Source: Acidobacteria subdivision 2 bacterium RH1 MAG20 (GTDB taxonomy: Bacteria; Acidobacteriota; Terriglobia; Terriglobales; Acidobacteriaceae). Taken from it: a stretch of DNA of 64,000 nt. The notes beneath the pieces are model-generated. The model had not been told where the DNA came from. It saw only the letters and a list, made by a program, of their open reading frames with translations, and made no database searches. The position numbers and the translations under genes are program-made. The stretch's first letter is position 1; the number at the start of each line of letters is the position of its first letter. The stretch is taken from NCBI GenBank assembly GCA_002197545.1, contig NFUO01000007.1, forward strand, positions 48,891 through 112,890, written 5' to 3'. Positions 1 through 7,887 of this stretch are shown one piece after another.

Positions 1-1830
1 TGGGGTCAGAGTGTTCGTTGTGAAGGTTGTGTCTCCCGTAACGGGGGTAGTTGCGGCGAGAAGGCGGGTTGTGCCATCCATGAGGCTTACTGGACCAGTG
101 GGAGATCCTGAGGTGGTGCTGACTGTGTGGGTCGTCAGCGTGACGGGAGCGCCTGAAGCGATTGAGTTTGAGGATGCTGCGAGAGTTGTGATGGTGGGTG
201 CGGGATTGATGGTCAGGCTGGCGGGGGTTGTGGTGAGCGTGTAGTTCTGTGCGGCGGCCCCGGTGAGGATGGCTGAGATTGGATAGGTGCCGGGTGGTGA
301 AGATGTGGTAATTGGGGAGGTAAAGATGGTAATGAGCGCGCTTGTGTCTTGCGGGAGCAGACCGTTGACGGTTCCGGTGAGGGTGAGGATCGACTGGCCG
401 TAGAGGAGGATGATGGGATTTGGGCTGGCGGTGAGAGGCCGGGGCGTGATGCTGAAGCTCAGAGATGCGCTTTGCGCGGAGGGGTGAGTGGGGTCTCCCG
501 CGTAACTGGCGATGACGGTATAGGAACCTGCGGGGAGGGTGCTGGTATCGAAGCTAGCGGTGTTGGAGGTGAGGGGAGCAGTTCCAACGGTAGTGCCAAC
601 TGCGATATCGGAGTTTAGGAGCGTGAAGATGATGGGGCCTGTTGCTCCTGGGGTGGCGAGGCTGGCAGTAAGTTGTCCGCTGCCGTAGAGGATGGTGGGT
701 GGAGCGGTGAGGATGAGGGTGTCGCCTGTGGTTGCTGAGAGTCCGGCGATGGTGTGGAGGTTTGGCGTGGGCTGGGCGTCGAGCTGGCGGACGCGCTGAT
801 TGGCGGTGTCGGCAAGGGTGATGAGGCCTGTGGGAGTGATGGTGGTGGCGTGAGGCGAGTCGAGTGCAGCGAGGGTGGCGGGGCCGCTGTCTCCGTAGAA
901 GGTCTGCGTGCCATTGCCGGCTACGGTGGTGATGACGCCTGTGGTGGCGTCGATGCGGCGGATGCGGTGGTTCTCGGTGTCGGCGATGTAGAGGTTGCCG
1001 CCGCTGTCGATGCTTAGTCCATGCGGGAGCGCTAGGGCCGCTGCAGTGGCTGAGCCGTTATCGCCGGAAAAGCCTGCTGCTGCGCCTGCGATGGTGGTGA
1101 TGATACCGGTGGCGGCGACGATCTTGCGGATACAGTGATTGTGCGTGTCGGAGAGATAGAGATCTCCGGCCGCATCGACAGCCATTCCGTTTGGAGAGTC
1201 GATGGCGGCGGCGATGGCTGGGCCGTTGTCGCCGGAAAAGCCCTGAATGCCGTTACCGGCTACTGTGGTGATGATGCCGGTGGCTGCGGTGACCTTTCGG
1301 ATGCTATGGTTTTCGGTGTCGGCTATGTAGAGGTTATTGCTGGCATCCACGGCAAGGGCTGTGGGAAGGTCAAGATGCGCGGCGGGGGCTGGGCCATTGT
1401 CGCCGCTGAAGCCTGCGCTGGAGCCTGCGCTAGTGATGATGATGCCGGTGGCCAGGTCGAGTTTGCGGATGCGGTGGTTGTGGGTGTCGGCTATGTAAAG
1501 TTCGTCGGCATTAAGGGCTAGTCCCTGGGGAGAGTCGAGAAGAGCGGCTGTGGCTGGGCCGTTATCGCCGGAAAAGCCCTGGGTTCCGGTTCCTGCAATG
1601 GTGGTGATGTCTCCGGCGGTGTCTACTTTGCGGATGATGTGCCTGCCGGTTTCGGCGATGTAGAGATTGCCTGCGGAGTCGTAGACGATAGCTGAGGGAA
1701 GGATAAGGGGGAGGGTGGTGGCTTGGGTTTGAGAATGGGCGAGTGGAGTTGACAGCATCAGCAGAAGGAGTGCCATCCATAACGAGACGGGAAGGTAGCA
1801 CGGTGGCGGAGTAATGCTCTGCTGGCCCAT
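1..1830 (-). CDS. Exported NHL-repeat protein with Ig-like/MBG-type tail (C-terminus cut by window edge)
   Basis: The minus strand is open from an ATG at 1830 to the first base of the window without a stop, giving 610 residues of a partial protein. A hydrophobic stretch (SLWMALLLLMLSTPLAHS, about residues 16-33) looks like a signal peptide; an alternative ATG at 1776 would begin just before it. Residues about 40-320 hold five to six repeats built on 'GFSGDNGPA', 'NLYIADTENH' and 'IRKV', the NHL beta-propeller signature. From about residue 340 the sequence turns Thr/Ser/Pro-rich with 'TASPNPIILLYGQSILTL', typical of Ig-like or MBG domains in acidobacterial secreted proteins. The function is unknown; such proteins are thought to act at the cell surface. 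The opposite strand also has open frames here, but none has a family signature. Confidence 0.82.
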   Translation of the reverse strand, partial: MGQQSITPPPCYLPVSLWMALLLLMLSTPLAHSQTQATTLPLILPSAIVYDSAGNLYIAETGRHIIRKVDTAGDITTIAGTGTQGFSGDNGPATAALLDSPQGLALNADELYIADTHNHRIRKLDLATGIIITSAGSSAGFSGDNGPAPAAHLDLPTALAVDASNNLYIADTENHSIRKVTAATGIITTVAGNGIQGFSGDNGPAIAAAIDSPNGMAVDAAGDLYLSDTHNHCIRKIVAATGIITTIAGAAAGFSGDNGSATAAALALPHGLSIDSGGNLYIADTENHRIRRIDATTGVITTVAGNGTQTFYGDSGPATLAALDSPHATTITPTGLITLADTANQRVRQLDAQPTPNLHTIAGLSATTGDTLILTAPPTILYGSGQLTASLATPGATGPIIFTLLNSDIAVGTTVGTAPLTSNTASFDTSTLPAGSYTVIASYAGDPTHPSAQSASLSFSITPRPLTASPNPIILLYGQSILTLTGTVNGLLPQDTSALITIFTSPITTSSPPGTYPISAILTGAAAQNYTLTTTPASLTINPAPTITTLAASSNSIASGAPVTLTTHTVSTTSGSPTGPVSLMDGTTRLLAATTPVTGDTTFTTNTLTP

Positions 1831-1900
1831 GGGGAGTGTGTGATTTTGAGATTACATGATGTGGGTTTCGTTCATGTGTAAAACAGGATGCGGAATCAGC

Positions 1901-2287
1901 TCAGACTTTTCGCACCGGGCCTGGGTAGCGCGCCACGAAGGGGTCCACCGTCAGCAGCGTGATCCCTTCGACTATGGCCTGGGCTACGAGAATGCGGCCG
2001 AAGGGATCTTTATGGATAGGCGGAAGGCTATCGATGGCAACGGCATGTTCGCTGACTACCGGAAGCTCACTGTAGCCATTGTCCAGCAGGCCTCTCCGTA
2101 GCAGACGGGCGTCCACCTGGAAGTCTTTCCGGTTCAGGCTCTGCTTGATCGCTATCTCCCACAGGCTGGCGGCGCTGAAAAATAGCTCGTTGTCGGGAGA
2201 GTTCAACAGGGTCCGCGCGGCTCGTGACAACTGACTGGGTTTGCCCGCGGCCCACAGGAGGAGATGCGTATCGAGCAGAAGCTTCAT
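1901..2287 (-). CDS. PIN-domain toxin of a type II toxin-antitoxin pair
   Basis: This 128-residue protein fits a complete PIN domain, the fold of VapC-type ribonucleases. The acidic metal-binding residues are in place: Asp6 (LLLDTHLLLW), Glu44 (SLWEIAIK), Asp94 (HKDPFGRILVAQA) and Asp115 (TVDP). Its start codon overlaps the stop of the upstream antitoxin gene by 4 bases (ATGA), so the two are translationally coupled. Family members cleave RNA, often tRNA, when the antitoxin is degraded; the target here is unknown. The 'HKDPFDR'-type motif places it with the PIN proteins that pair with Phd/YefM-type antitoxins. Confidence 0.9.
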   Translation of the reverse strand: MKLLLDTHLLLWAAGKPSQLSRAARTLLNSPDNELFFSAASLWEIAIKQSLNRKDFQVDARLLRRGLLDNGYSELPVVSEHAVAIDSLPPIHKDPFGRILVAQAIVEGITLLTVDPFVARYPGPVRKV

Positions 2288-2529
2288 TTACTGCCGCCAA
2301 AGAGCTTCTCTATCTCGCGTCCACCCATGCGATCAAAGTCTTCAGGCACTTCGATCTGCCCGGACATGAAGCCCAGCCGCTTTACCTGCTCGCCGACAGG
2401 AGCGCCAAGCGACGTGACTTTAACCAGCGGCTTGCCCGCCTTCGCGATGATGAATGACTCGCCTTTGACGGCCTGCTCGATGAGCCGGGACAACTGCGTT
2501 TTGGCCTCGTGAATGTTGACCGTCTGCAT
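2284..2529 (-). CDS. Phd/YefM-family antitoxin
   Basis: The 81-residue protein starts with the 'VNIHEAKTQLSRLIEQ' pattern of Phd/YefM antitoxins, which forms the DNA-binding N-terminal half. The C-terminal part (GFMSGQIEVPEDFDRMG, then EIEKLF) is the toxin-neutralising tail commonly seen with PIN toxins. It is the first gene of the pair and overlaps the toxin gene by 4 bases. Members of this family bind their own promoter and repress the operon. An inverted repeat just upstream (2546-2568) is a likely operator. Confidence 0.9.
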   Translation of the reverse strand: MQTVNIHEAKTQLSRLIEQAVKGESFIIAKAGKPLVKVTSLGAPVGEQVKRLGFMSGQIEVPEDFDRMGGREIEKLFGGSK

Positions 2530-2545
2530 GGTCCCTCTCCCAATG

Positions 2546-2568
2546 GACTAAGTCTTATTAGTTTAGTC
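2546..2568 (-). promoter_or_regulatory. Probable operator of the toxin-antitoxin pair
   Basis: GACTAA (2546-2551) and TTAGTC (2563-2568) form an inverted repeat with an 11-base A/T-rich spacer; a nested ACTAA/TTAGT pair (2547-2551 and 2558-2562) lies within it. It sits 17 bases upstream of the antitoxin start, where autoregulatory Phd-type sites are usually found. Assignment is by position and symmetry only. Confidence 0.45.
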
Positions 2569-2590
2569 TATCAGAATGGCCAGAGTGCGG

Positions 2591-3514
2591 CTATTCGGCG
2601 ATAGTGCGGTTGCGGAGTTGGCCTAGTTTGCTTATGGTGATGACGATCTCTTCGTCAGGCTTGAGCCAGCGCTGGGGATTGCGGCCGAGGCCTACGCCTT
2701 CGGGAGTTCCGGTGCTGATGATGTCTCCGGCTTCAAGCGGAGTGAGGCTGGAGAGATGGGCGATAAGTTCGGGAATCTTGAAGATGAGGTCGCTGGTGTT
2801 GGAGTTTTGCAGGGTTTCGCCGTTGATAGTGAGCGAGATGTCGAGCGAATGTGGATCGGGAACCTCGTCGGCGGTGGTGATGGAGGGGCCGAGCGGGCTG
2901 AAGGTGGGAAAGGATTTGCCAAGCGTCCACTGGCTGGTGGCGAGTTGGATGTCGCGCGCGCTGACATCGTTGAGGATGGTGTAGCCGAAGACATGCTGCT
3001 GCCAGTCCTTCGCAGCAATCTTGTAGCCGGGCTTGCCGATGACGACAGCGAACTCGGCCTCGTAGTCGGGCTGGGTGCTGATTTTGGGAAGAATAATGAG
3101 GGCGTCCGGGCCGACGACGGAGCTGGTGAGCTTCATGAAAACGGTCGGAACCTTCTGGACAGCCATGTTGGATTCGTTTGCGTGCTTTTGATAGTTGAGA
3201 CCAATGGCAAAGATGCGCGGGGGATTCGTGATGGGAGCGTGAAGAGCGACGTACGACAGCGGGAAACGCTGGACTTTGGGGAGTAGGGCCTTAATTTCAT
3301 CGAGAGCCTGCTCTCCCGCTTCGATGATGTTATGCACGGAGCGGTAGCCGAGCGAGGAGATATCGGCTATCTCGTCTTCCCGGCCCTGATTGGAGATGAG
3401 GACGCCGGGGGTGGGGATGCCGCAGCTGAGCCGATCGGAAGATACCGAGGCGCCGGGTGTTCTGATCTGGAAGTTCGCGGTTTCGGCTTTGGTTGCGAAG
3501 GTGACGAGTTTCAT
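2591..3514 (-). CDS. Fumarylacetoacetate-hydrolase family protein, probable 2,4-diketo-3-deoxy-L-fuconate hydrolase
   Basis: The 307-residue protein carries the FAH fold signatures: 'IFAIGLNYQKHA' (about 101-112), metal ligands Glu152 and Glu154 in 'DYEAEFAVVIGK', Asp183 in 'LNDVSARD', and the late 'STGTPEGVG'. FAH-family enzymes hydrolyse C-C bonds of beta-diketo acids. In the non-phosphorylative L-fucose route described in Xanthomonas, a member of this family splits 2,4-diketo-3-deoxy-L-fuconate to pyruvate and lactate. The gene overlaps the L-fuconate dehydratase gene by 4 bases, which makes that role more likely than a generic acylpyruvase. The substrate is inferred from context. Confidence 0.85.
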   Translation of the reverse strand: MKLVTFATKAETANFQIRTPGASVSSDRLSCGIPTPGVLISNQGREDEIADISSLGYRSVHNIIEAGEQALDEIKALLPKVQRFPLSYVALHAPITNPPRIFAIGLNYQKHANESNMAVQKVPTVFMKLTSSVVGPDALIILPKISTQPDYEAEFAVVIGKPGYKIAAKDWQQHVFGYTILNDVSARDIQLATSQWTLGKSFPTFSPLGPSITTADEVPDPHSLDISLTINGETLQNSNTSDLIFKIPELIAHLSSLTPLEAGDIISTGTPEGVGLGRNPQRWLKPDEEIVITISKLGQLRNRTIAE

Positions 3515-4815
3515 TTGGAGGTGCTCCAGGCTTCGCCATGCGGGTAGGCGAAGCGGGTTAGGGATTCTTCGCGAATCTGAATGCTGTAGCCGGGCTGCTG
3601 CGGCAGAAGATAGTGGCCGTTGCGGATACGGACGGGATCGACGAAATGTTCGTGCAGGTGATCGACGAACTCGATGACGCGGTTTTCGAGCGAGGCAGAG
3701 ACGCTCAGGAAATCGAACGCGGAGAGGTGCTGGACATACTCGCAGAGGCCTACGCCGCCGGCGTGAGGGCAGACGGGAATGTTGAATTTGGCGGCCATGA
3801 GAATGATGGCCAGGTTCTCATTCACTCCGGCGACGCGGCAGCTATCGAGTTGCAGAACATCGATGGCCTGTGCCTGGAGGAACTGCTTGAACATGATGCG
3901 ATTGTGGACGTGCTCGCCGGTGGCGATGCGGACTTCGGGAACCTCGCGGCGGATGCGGGCGTGCCCGAGGATATCGTCAGGATTGGTCGGTTCTTCCATC
4001 CACCAGGGGGCAAGTTCGGCGAGTTGACGAGTGCGGGTGATCGCTTCGAGGACGCCCCACTTCTGGTTGGCGTCGACCATGAGCTTGTTAGTCCAGCCTA
4101 TCTCTTCACGGACGATGTGGCCGCGGCGAAGATCGTCGGCTGTATCGCCTCCTACCTTCAGCTTGAAGTGGGTCCAGCCTTCGGCGAGGGCTTCTTTCGA
4201 GAGGCGGCGTATCTTCTCTTCGCTGTAACCGAACCATCCTGCCGAGGTTGTATAGGCGGGGTAGCCATCCTGTTTGAGTAAGGCCAGACGCTTGGCCTGA
4301 CCATCGCGGCGGGTAGTGAGGATGTCGAGTGCTTCTTCCGGGGAGAGGGCGTCGTCGATGTAACGGAAGTCGATAGCTTTGACAAGCTCGCAAGGCTCCA
4401 TTTCGGAAAGGAGCTGCCAGAGTGGTTTCGACTCTGCACGGGCGTAGAGGTCCCAGACGGCATTGATGAGGGCCGCAGCAGCGAGTTGAATGACTCCTTT
4501 TTCGGGACCGAGCCAACGGAACTGGGTGTCGTCGGTAAGCTGGCGGGCGAAGGCGCGGAAGTCGTCGGTGATGGAGGCGAGGGTGCGGTTGACGGCATAA
4601 CGTGATAAATATTGCGCCGCCTGGACGACGAGATCGGTGCCTCTGCCGAGGGTAAAGGTGAGACCGTGGCCCTGAAGATCAGAGTTGGTCTCGATGATGC
4701 AGTAGGCGGCGGAGTAGTCGGGATCTTTATTGACGGCATCCGAGCCGATATGATCGCGTGATGTAGGAAAACGGAGATCGATGACGCGTACAGCGGTGAT
4801 AAAAATGTCGTTCAA
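3511..4815 (-). CDS. L-fuconate dehydratase (enolase superfamily)
   Basis: The 434-residue protein has the full mandelate-racemase-group active site: Lys218-x-Lys220 (HFKLKVGG), metal ligands Asp248 (MVDANQKW), Glu274 (WMEEPTNPDD) and Glu301 (ATGEHVHN), and His351 (CPHAGGVGLCEYVQH). The length and 'MEEPTNPDDILGH' match L-fuconate dehydratases, which convert L-fuconate to 2-keto-3-deoxy-L-fuconate. It lies between an FAH-family hydrolase (4-base overlap) and an SDR dehydrogenase (50-base gap), giving the three consecutive steps of the oxidative L-fucose pathway. The enzyme is cytoplasmic, with no signal peptide. Confidence in the family is high, and substantial for the substrate. Confidence 0.92.
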   Translation of the reverse strand: MNDIFITAVRVIDLRFPTSRDHIGSDAVNKDPDYSAAYCIIETNSDLQGHGLTFTLGRGTDLVVQAAQYLSRYAVNRTLASITDDFRAFARQLTDDTQFRWLGPEKGVIQLAAAALINAVWDLYARAESKPLWQLLSEMEPCELVKAIDFRYIDDALSPEEALDILTTRRDGQAKRLALLKQDGYPAYTTSAGWFGYSEEKIRRLSKEALAEGWTHFKLKVGGDTADDLRRGHIVREEIGWTNKLMVDANQKWGVLEAITRTRQLAELAPWWMEEPTNPDDILGHARIRREVPEVRIATGEHVHNRIMFKQFLQAQAIDVLQLDSCRVAGVNENLAIILMAAKFNIPVCPHAGGVGLCEYVQHLSAFDFLSVSASLENRVIEFVDHLHEHFVDPVRIRNGHYLLPQQPGYSIQIREESLTRFAYPHGEAWSTSK

Positions 4816-4865
4816 CTTGGCGGCTTTCCTGTCTTGTGGTTTGAGAGGCGTCGGGTTGATTGAGA

Positions 4866-5615
4866 TCAGGCTGCGGTCCAGCCGCCGTCGATAGGGATCA
4901 GTGCGCCGTTGATGAACTCAGCCTCGCGGGAGCAGAGATAGCGCACGAGCGAAGCAATGTCTTCCGGCGTTCCAAGGCGTCCAATGGGCTGACGCGCGAC
5001 GAGCTCGGCGCGAACCTTCTCCTTCTCGTGGGCATGGTATTTTTCGAGATAGCCCTCCACAAAAGGCGTCTGCACGGTGCCGGGAGCGATGCAGTTGATG
5101 CGAAGCTCCTTGGGATAGTCCACGGCGATTTGCCGGGTCATGGCGAGAACGGCGCCTTTGCTGGCGCAGTACGCAAAACGCTGCTTGACGCCGACGGTAG
5201 CCGCCACGGAGCCGATGTTGACGATGCAACCGTGCGAGGCGAGGAGCAGAGGGAAGGCTGCCTGCGTTACCAGGAAGACGCTGTGCACGTTCACCCGCAT
5301 GACGCGGTCAAAGTCTGCTTCAGAAGTTCGGGTGATGTCGCCGACCAGTCCTATCCCCGCGTTGTTTACAAGGATATCGAGCTGAGGAATGCTCGCGAAG
5401 GCAGCGGCGATGGAGGCTGAATCCGTGACATCCATGGCGACAGCTTTGGCGTTTGGCAACTCGGCGGCAAGCGACTGTGCCGCGGCGAAGTTAAGATCGG
5501 CGATGAGGACGTGAGCACCGGCACGAGTGAGTTCGCGGGCGGTCGCGGCGCCAATGCCGCTGGCGCCACCGGTGACGAGGGCGATATTTTTTTCCAGGCA
5601 AAAAGAATCTGTCAT
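4866..5615 (-). CDS. Short-chain dehydrogenase, probable 2-keto-3-deoxy-L-fuconate dehydrogenase
   Basis: A classical SDR of 249 residues: cofactor motif Gly16-x3-Gly20-x-Gly22, Asp40 at the end of beta-2 (an NAD preference), NNAG at 84-87, and catalytic Ser136, Tyr149 and Lys153 (YxxxK). As first gene of the leftward unit with L-fuconate dehydratase and the FAH-family hydrolase, its expected step is oxidation of 2-keto-3-deoxy-L-fuconate to the 2,4-diketo acid. An alternative is L-fucose dehydrogenase, also an SDR in some bacteria. The 188-base gap upstream separates it from the divergent mutarotase gene, so both probably share a control region. Confidence 0.85.
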   Translation of the reverse strand: MTDSFCLEKNIALVTGGASGIGAATARELTRAGAHVLIADLNFAAAQSLAAELPNAKAVAMDVTDSASIAAAFASIPQLDILVNNAGIGLVGDITRTSEADFDRVMRVNVHSVFLVTQAAFPLLLASHGCIVNIGSVAATVGVKQRFAYCASKGAVLAMTRQIAVDYPKELRINCIAPGTVQTPFVEGYLEKYHAHEKEKVRAELVARQPIGRLGTPEDIASLVRYLCSREAEFINGALIPIDGGWTAA

Positions 5616-5803
5616 AGGCTGAAATCCAATTATTTCACAGAAAAAAGGATACCCCCTTTTAAATCATCGATCATAGATAAAAAGATAATTCTGATGATAG
5701 TCAAAAGAGCCCGGGAAACAGCAGTCGTTTCAACTCTACCGATGGTACTCTTTCGGTTGAGTCGGCGCGTTGATGCGAAACTGACCGGAAATATGGAGGA
5801 AAG

Positions 5804-6142
5804 ATGCCACGTTATTGTCTAACGCTGGATTTGAAGGATGACCAGACAGCGATCTCGGAGTACAAGCGCTATCACGTGAAGATATGGCCCGAGGTCAAGC
5901 AGAGCCTGCTGGATGCAGGAGTTGTTGAGATGGAGATTTATCTGACAGGGACGCGGCTGTTCATGATGATGGATGTAAACGATAAATTTTCGCTATCGGC
6001 CAAGGCAACGGCAGACGCCGCTAATGCCAGGGTACAGGAATGGGAGGCAGTGATGGCGCAGTTTCAGCAGGAATTGCCGCAATCAAGGCCCGGACAGAAG
6101 TGGGTCGTGATGGAAAAAGTGTTCAGTCTTGCAGCGCAGTAA
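5804..6142 (+). CDS. L-rhamnose mutarotase-family protein, probable L-fucose mutarotase
   Basis: The 112-residue protein has the length and landmarks of the RhaM/DUF718 mutarotases: 'YHVKIWPEV' (about 23-31, with the conserved His24), 'EMEIYLTGTRLFM' and 'WVVMEKVF' at the end. The start is supported by a GGAGGA ribosome-binding site seven bases upstream. These enzymes interconvert sugar anomers so that the dehydrogenase receives its preferred form. It lies divergent to the L-fuconate dehydratase unit, so an L-fucose role is more likely here than L-rhamnose. An upstream open frame from 5511 overlaps it but has no family signature. Confidence 0.85.
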   Translation: MPRYCLTLDLKDDQTAISEYKRYHVKIWPEVKQSLLDAGVVEMEIYLTGTRLFMMMDVNDKFSLSAKATADAANARVQEWEAVMAQFQQELPQSRPGQKWVVMEKVFSLAAQ

Positions 6143-6212
6143 CACTTGCTGGCGTATCGTATGGGAAACGTAGCAATGAAGTTAGCGGTTTCGCGCAGAA
6201 TAACTTTGTACT

Positions 6213-6263
6213 AAGGTACTAAGGTGCATCAAATGGTGGGTAAGCCCGCATCATTGGCTTACC
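6213..6263 (+). promoter_or_regulatory. Leader with tandem TACTAAGG and a stem-loop before the lipoprotein gene
   Basis: Two direct copies of TACTAAGG lie in tandem near 6210-6223. They are followed by an 8-bp perfect stem (GGTAAGCC at 6239-6246, GGCTTACC at 6256-6263) with a nine-base loop, about 20 bases before the GGAGG ribosome-binding site of the next gene. There is no clear T-run, so this looks more like a leader structure than a terminator. Its function is unknown. Confidence 0.4.
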
Positions 6264-6291
6264 ATCAGAAAAAATCTTACGGAGGACGACC

Positions 6292-7140
6292 ATGATGAGT
6301 ACGAAGTCGATGAAGATGTGGGGAGCTTTGGCGCTTGGCGCGGCAATGATCTTGAGCGGATGCCACAAGAGCGCGCCTGCAGGCACAAAGAATGCGGACG
6401 GTTCCATTACGAATGCCGATGGGTCTGTGACCTATCCGGCGGGGACCAAGCCCGCAGTCGTGACAAAGAATGCAGACGGCTCGATTACAAACCCGGATGG
6501 TTCCATCACCTATCCTGCGGGTACGGCACCCGCACAGGCCGCGAAACAAGAGCCGGCGGCTCCTATGGCTGCAAGGAGACCTGCCGTCGCACCGACACCG
6601 GCCCCCATAGCCTCAGAGCCAGCGCCAGCGCCTGTCGTGCGATCGACAATAGTGCCCAGCGGAACGACGGTGCGGGTAACGACGTCCGAGACGTTGAGCG
6701 CAAAACAGAACAACGTAGGAGACAGCTTCAGCGGAGTTCTGAGCGCGCCTTTGACAACGAGAGGCGGCGGCAGTGTGTTCAAAAGGGGCACACGGGTAAC
6801 GGGAACTGTCGTTGCCGCCAAAGGCCAGGGGCGCTTCAAGGGAGCTGGAGACCTGGGAATCGAGCTGACCTCGATCGCCGGAATTCCAGTGCAGACGTCG
6901 ACCTTTGAGCAGGTGCAGAAGGGCAAAGGTAAGCGCACTGCTGTTCTGGCAGGCGGCGGGACCGGACTTGGAGCAATCATCGGCGGCCTGGCCGGCGGCG
7001 GTAAGGGAGCTCTGATTGGTGGCCTGGCTGGTGCCGGTGCAGGTACGGCTGGCTCGGCATTCACCGGCAACAAAGATGTCGTGATTCCGGCTGAGTCGCA
7101 GGTCACCTTCCGGCTTACTTCTCCGCTCACAGTGCAGTAA
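6292..7140 (+). CDS. Repeat-bearing lipoprotein with glycine-zipper segment
   Basis: The 282-residue protein begins with a signal peptide ending in the lipobox LSGC (Cys24), so it should be a lipid-anchored envelope protein. The start follows a strong GGAGG site. Residues about 30-80 contain a tandemly repeated unit of the type 'NADGSITNADGSVTYPAGT', then a Pro/Ala-rich linker. From about 115 on there is a globular part (IVPSGTTVRVTTSETLS, then GDSFSGVLSAPL) seen in many acidobacterial exported proteins, and residues about 220-260 form a Gly/Ala zipper (GGGTGLGAIIGGLAGGGKGA) that may insert into or span a membrane. No enzymatic motif is visible and the role is unknown. Confidence 0.85.
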   Translation: MMSTKSMKMWGALALGAAMILSGCHKSAPAGTKNADGSITNADGSVTYPAGTKPAVVTKNADGSITNPDGSITYPAGTAPAQAAKQEPAAPMAARRPAVAPTPAPIASEPAPAPVVRSTIVPSGTTVRVTTSETLSAKQNNVGDSFSGVLSAPLTTRGGGSVFKRGTRVTGTVVAAKGQGRFKGAGDLGIELTSIAGIPVQTSTFEQVQKGKGKRTAVLAGGGTGLGAIIGGLAGGGKGALIGGLAGAGAGTAGSAFTGNKDVVIPAESQVTFRLTSPLTVQ

Positions 7141-7167
7141 GTTCTAAGTTCAAGGACTGATTCAGAG

Positions 7168-7193
7168 AGGCGCGCCGACTGGGCGCGCCTTTT
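7168..7193 (+). terminator. Rho-independent terminator
   Basis: AGGCGCGCC (7168-7176) pairs with GGCGCGCCT (7182-7190) across a five-base loop and is followed by Ts. It lies 28 bases after the lipoprotein stop and before the engB start, so it should end the lipoprotein transcript. Confidence 0.85.
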
Positions 7194-7218
7194 CTGTGCG
7201 TGGCGGTAGACTGAATTC

Positions 7219-7830
7219 ATGCCCTTGACTCCCGTGTTTTTGTTATCTGCAACTGACGTTGCCCACTTCCCTGCCGACGCCAAAACTTATGGAGCGCCGG
7301 AGGTGGCGTTTCTTGGACGCTCGAATGTCGGCAAATCTTCTCTCATTAATTCGCTGCTGGGGTCAAAACAAGCGCACACATCGTCCACTCCCGGACGGAC
7401 GCGGGCGATCAACTTTTTTGCCCTGCACGAGGGCGCGGGCGATAAGATGAAGCTGAAGCCGACACTGATCTTCGCCGATCTGCCCGGCTATGGCTATGCC
7501 AAGCTCTCGAAGTCAATTTCGGCAGAATGGCCTAAATTTATCGAGCCCTATCTTGCCGACCGGGATGCCCTTGCACTTTGCATCTGTCTTGTGGATACAA
7601 ACATTCCACCGCAGCCGAGCGATACGCAGCTCATCAACTACTTCAAGCAGACGCAGCGACCTTATCTTGTCGTGGGAACAAAGGCAGACCGGCTATCGAA
7701 CAATGTGCTGGCGAAGTCGATTGCCGCATTGAAGCGAGAGCATGAGGTGGGCGAGATTCTCCCTGTCTCCGCCAAGACGGATGCGGGCACTAAGGCTTTA
7801 TGGCAGCGATTAATGTCGGTAACGGAATAA
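7219..7830 (+). CDS. engB: Ribosome-biogenesis GTPase EngB (YihA/YsxC)
   Basis: This 203-residue protein has all G motifs in order: P-loop GRSNVGKS at 33-40, the switch region 'TSSTPGRTRAINFF', G3 'DLPGYGYAK', and G4 'VVGTKADRL', with a late 'PVSAKT'. EngB binds GTP and helps the 50S subunit mature; it is usually essential. The length is normal. The gene has its own transcription unit between two hairpins and converges with the inositol-phosphate synthase gene. Confidence 0.95.
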   Translation: MPLTPVFLLSATDVAHFPADAKTYGAPEVAFLGRSNVGKSSLINSLLGSKQAHTSSTPGRTRAINFFALHEGAGDKMKLKPTLIFADLPGYGYAKLSKSISAEWPKFIEPYLADRDALALCICLVDTNIPPQPSDTQLINYFKQTQRPYLVVGTKADRLSNNVLAKSIAALKREHEVGEILPVSAKTDAGTKALWQRLMSVTE

Positions 7831-7837
7831 CGACGAA

Positions 7838-7867
7838 GGCGGCTGCGAAGAGATTCTCGCAGCCGCC
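7838..7867. terminator. Hairpin between convergent genes, probable two-way terminator
   Basis: GGCGGCTGCGA (7838-7848) and TCGCAGCCGCC (7857-7867) form an 11-bp perfect stem with an eight-base loop, midway between the ends of engB and the convergent synthase gene. The T-run is short, so termination efficiency is uncertain. Confidence 0.7.
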
Positions 7868-7887
7868 CTTGACATGGTTTCTATCGA

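Noticed and set aside
1856..2101. Plus-strand 81-codon frame opposite the PIN toxin
   Set aside because: Shadow of the toxin gene, which has all its PIN acidic residues.
5511..5822. 103-codon plus-strand frame before the mutarotase gene
   Set aside because: It overlaps the SDR gene start and the mutarotase start in another frame, and lacks a ribosome-binding site and motifs.
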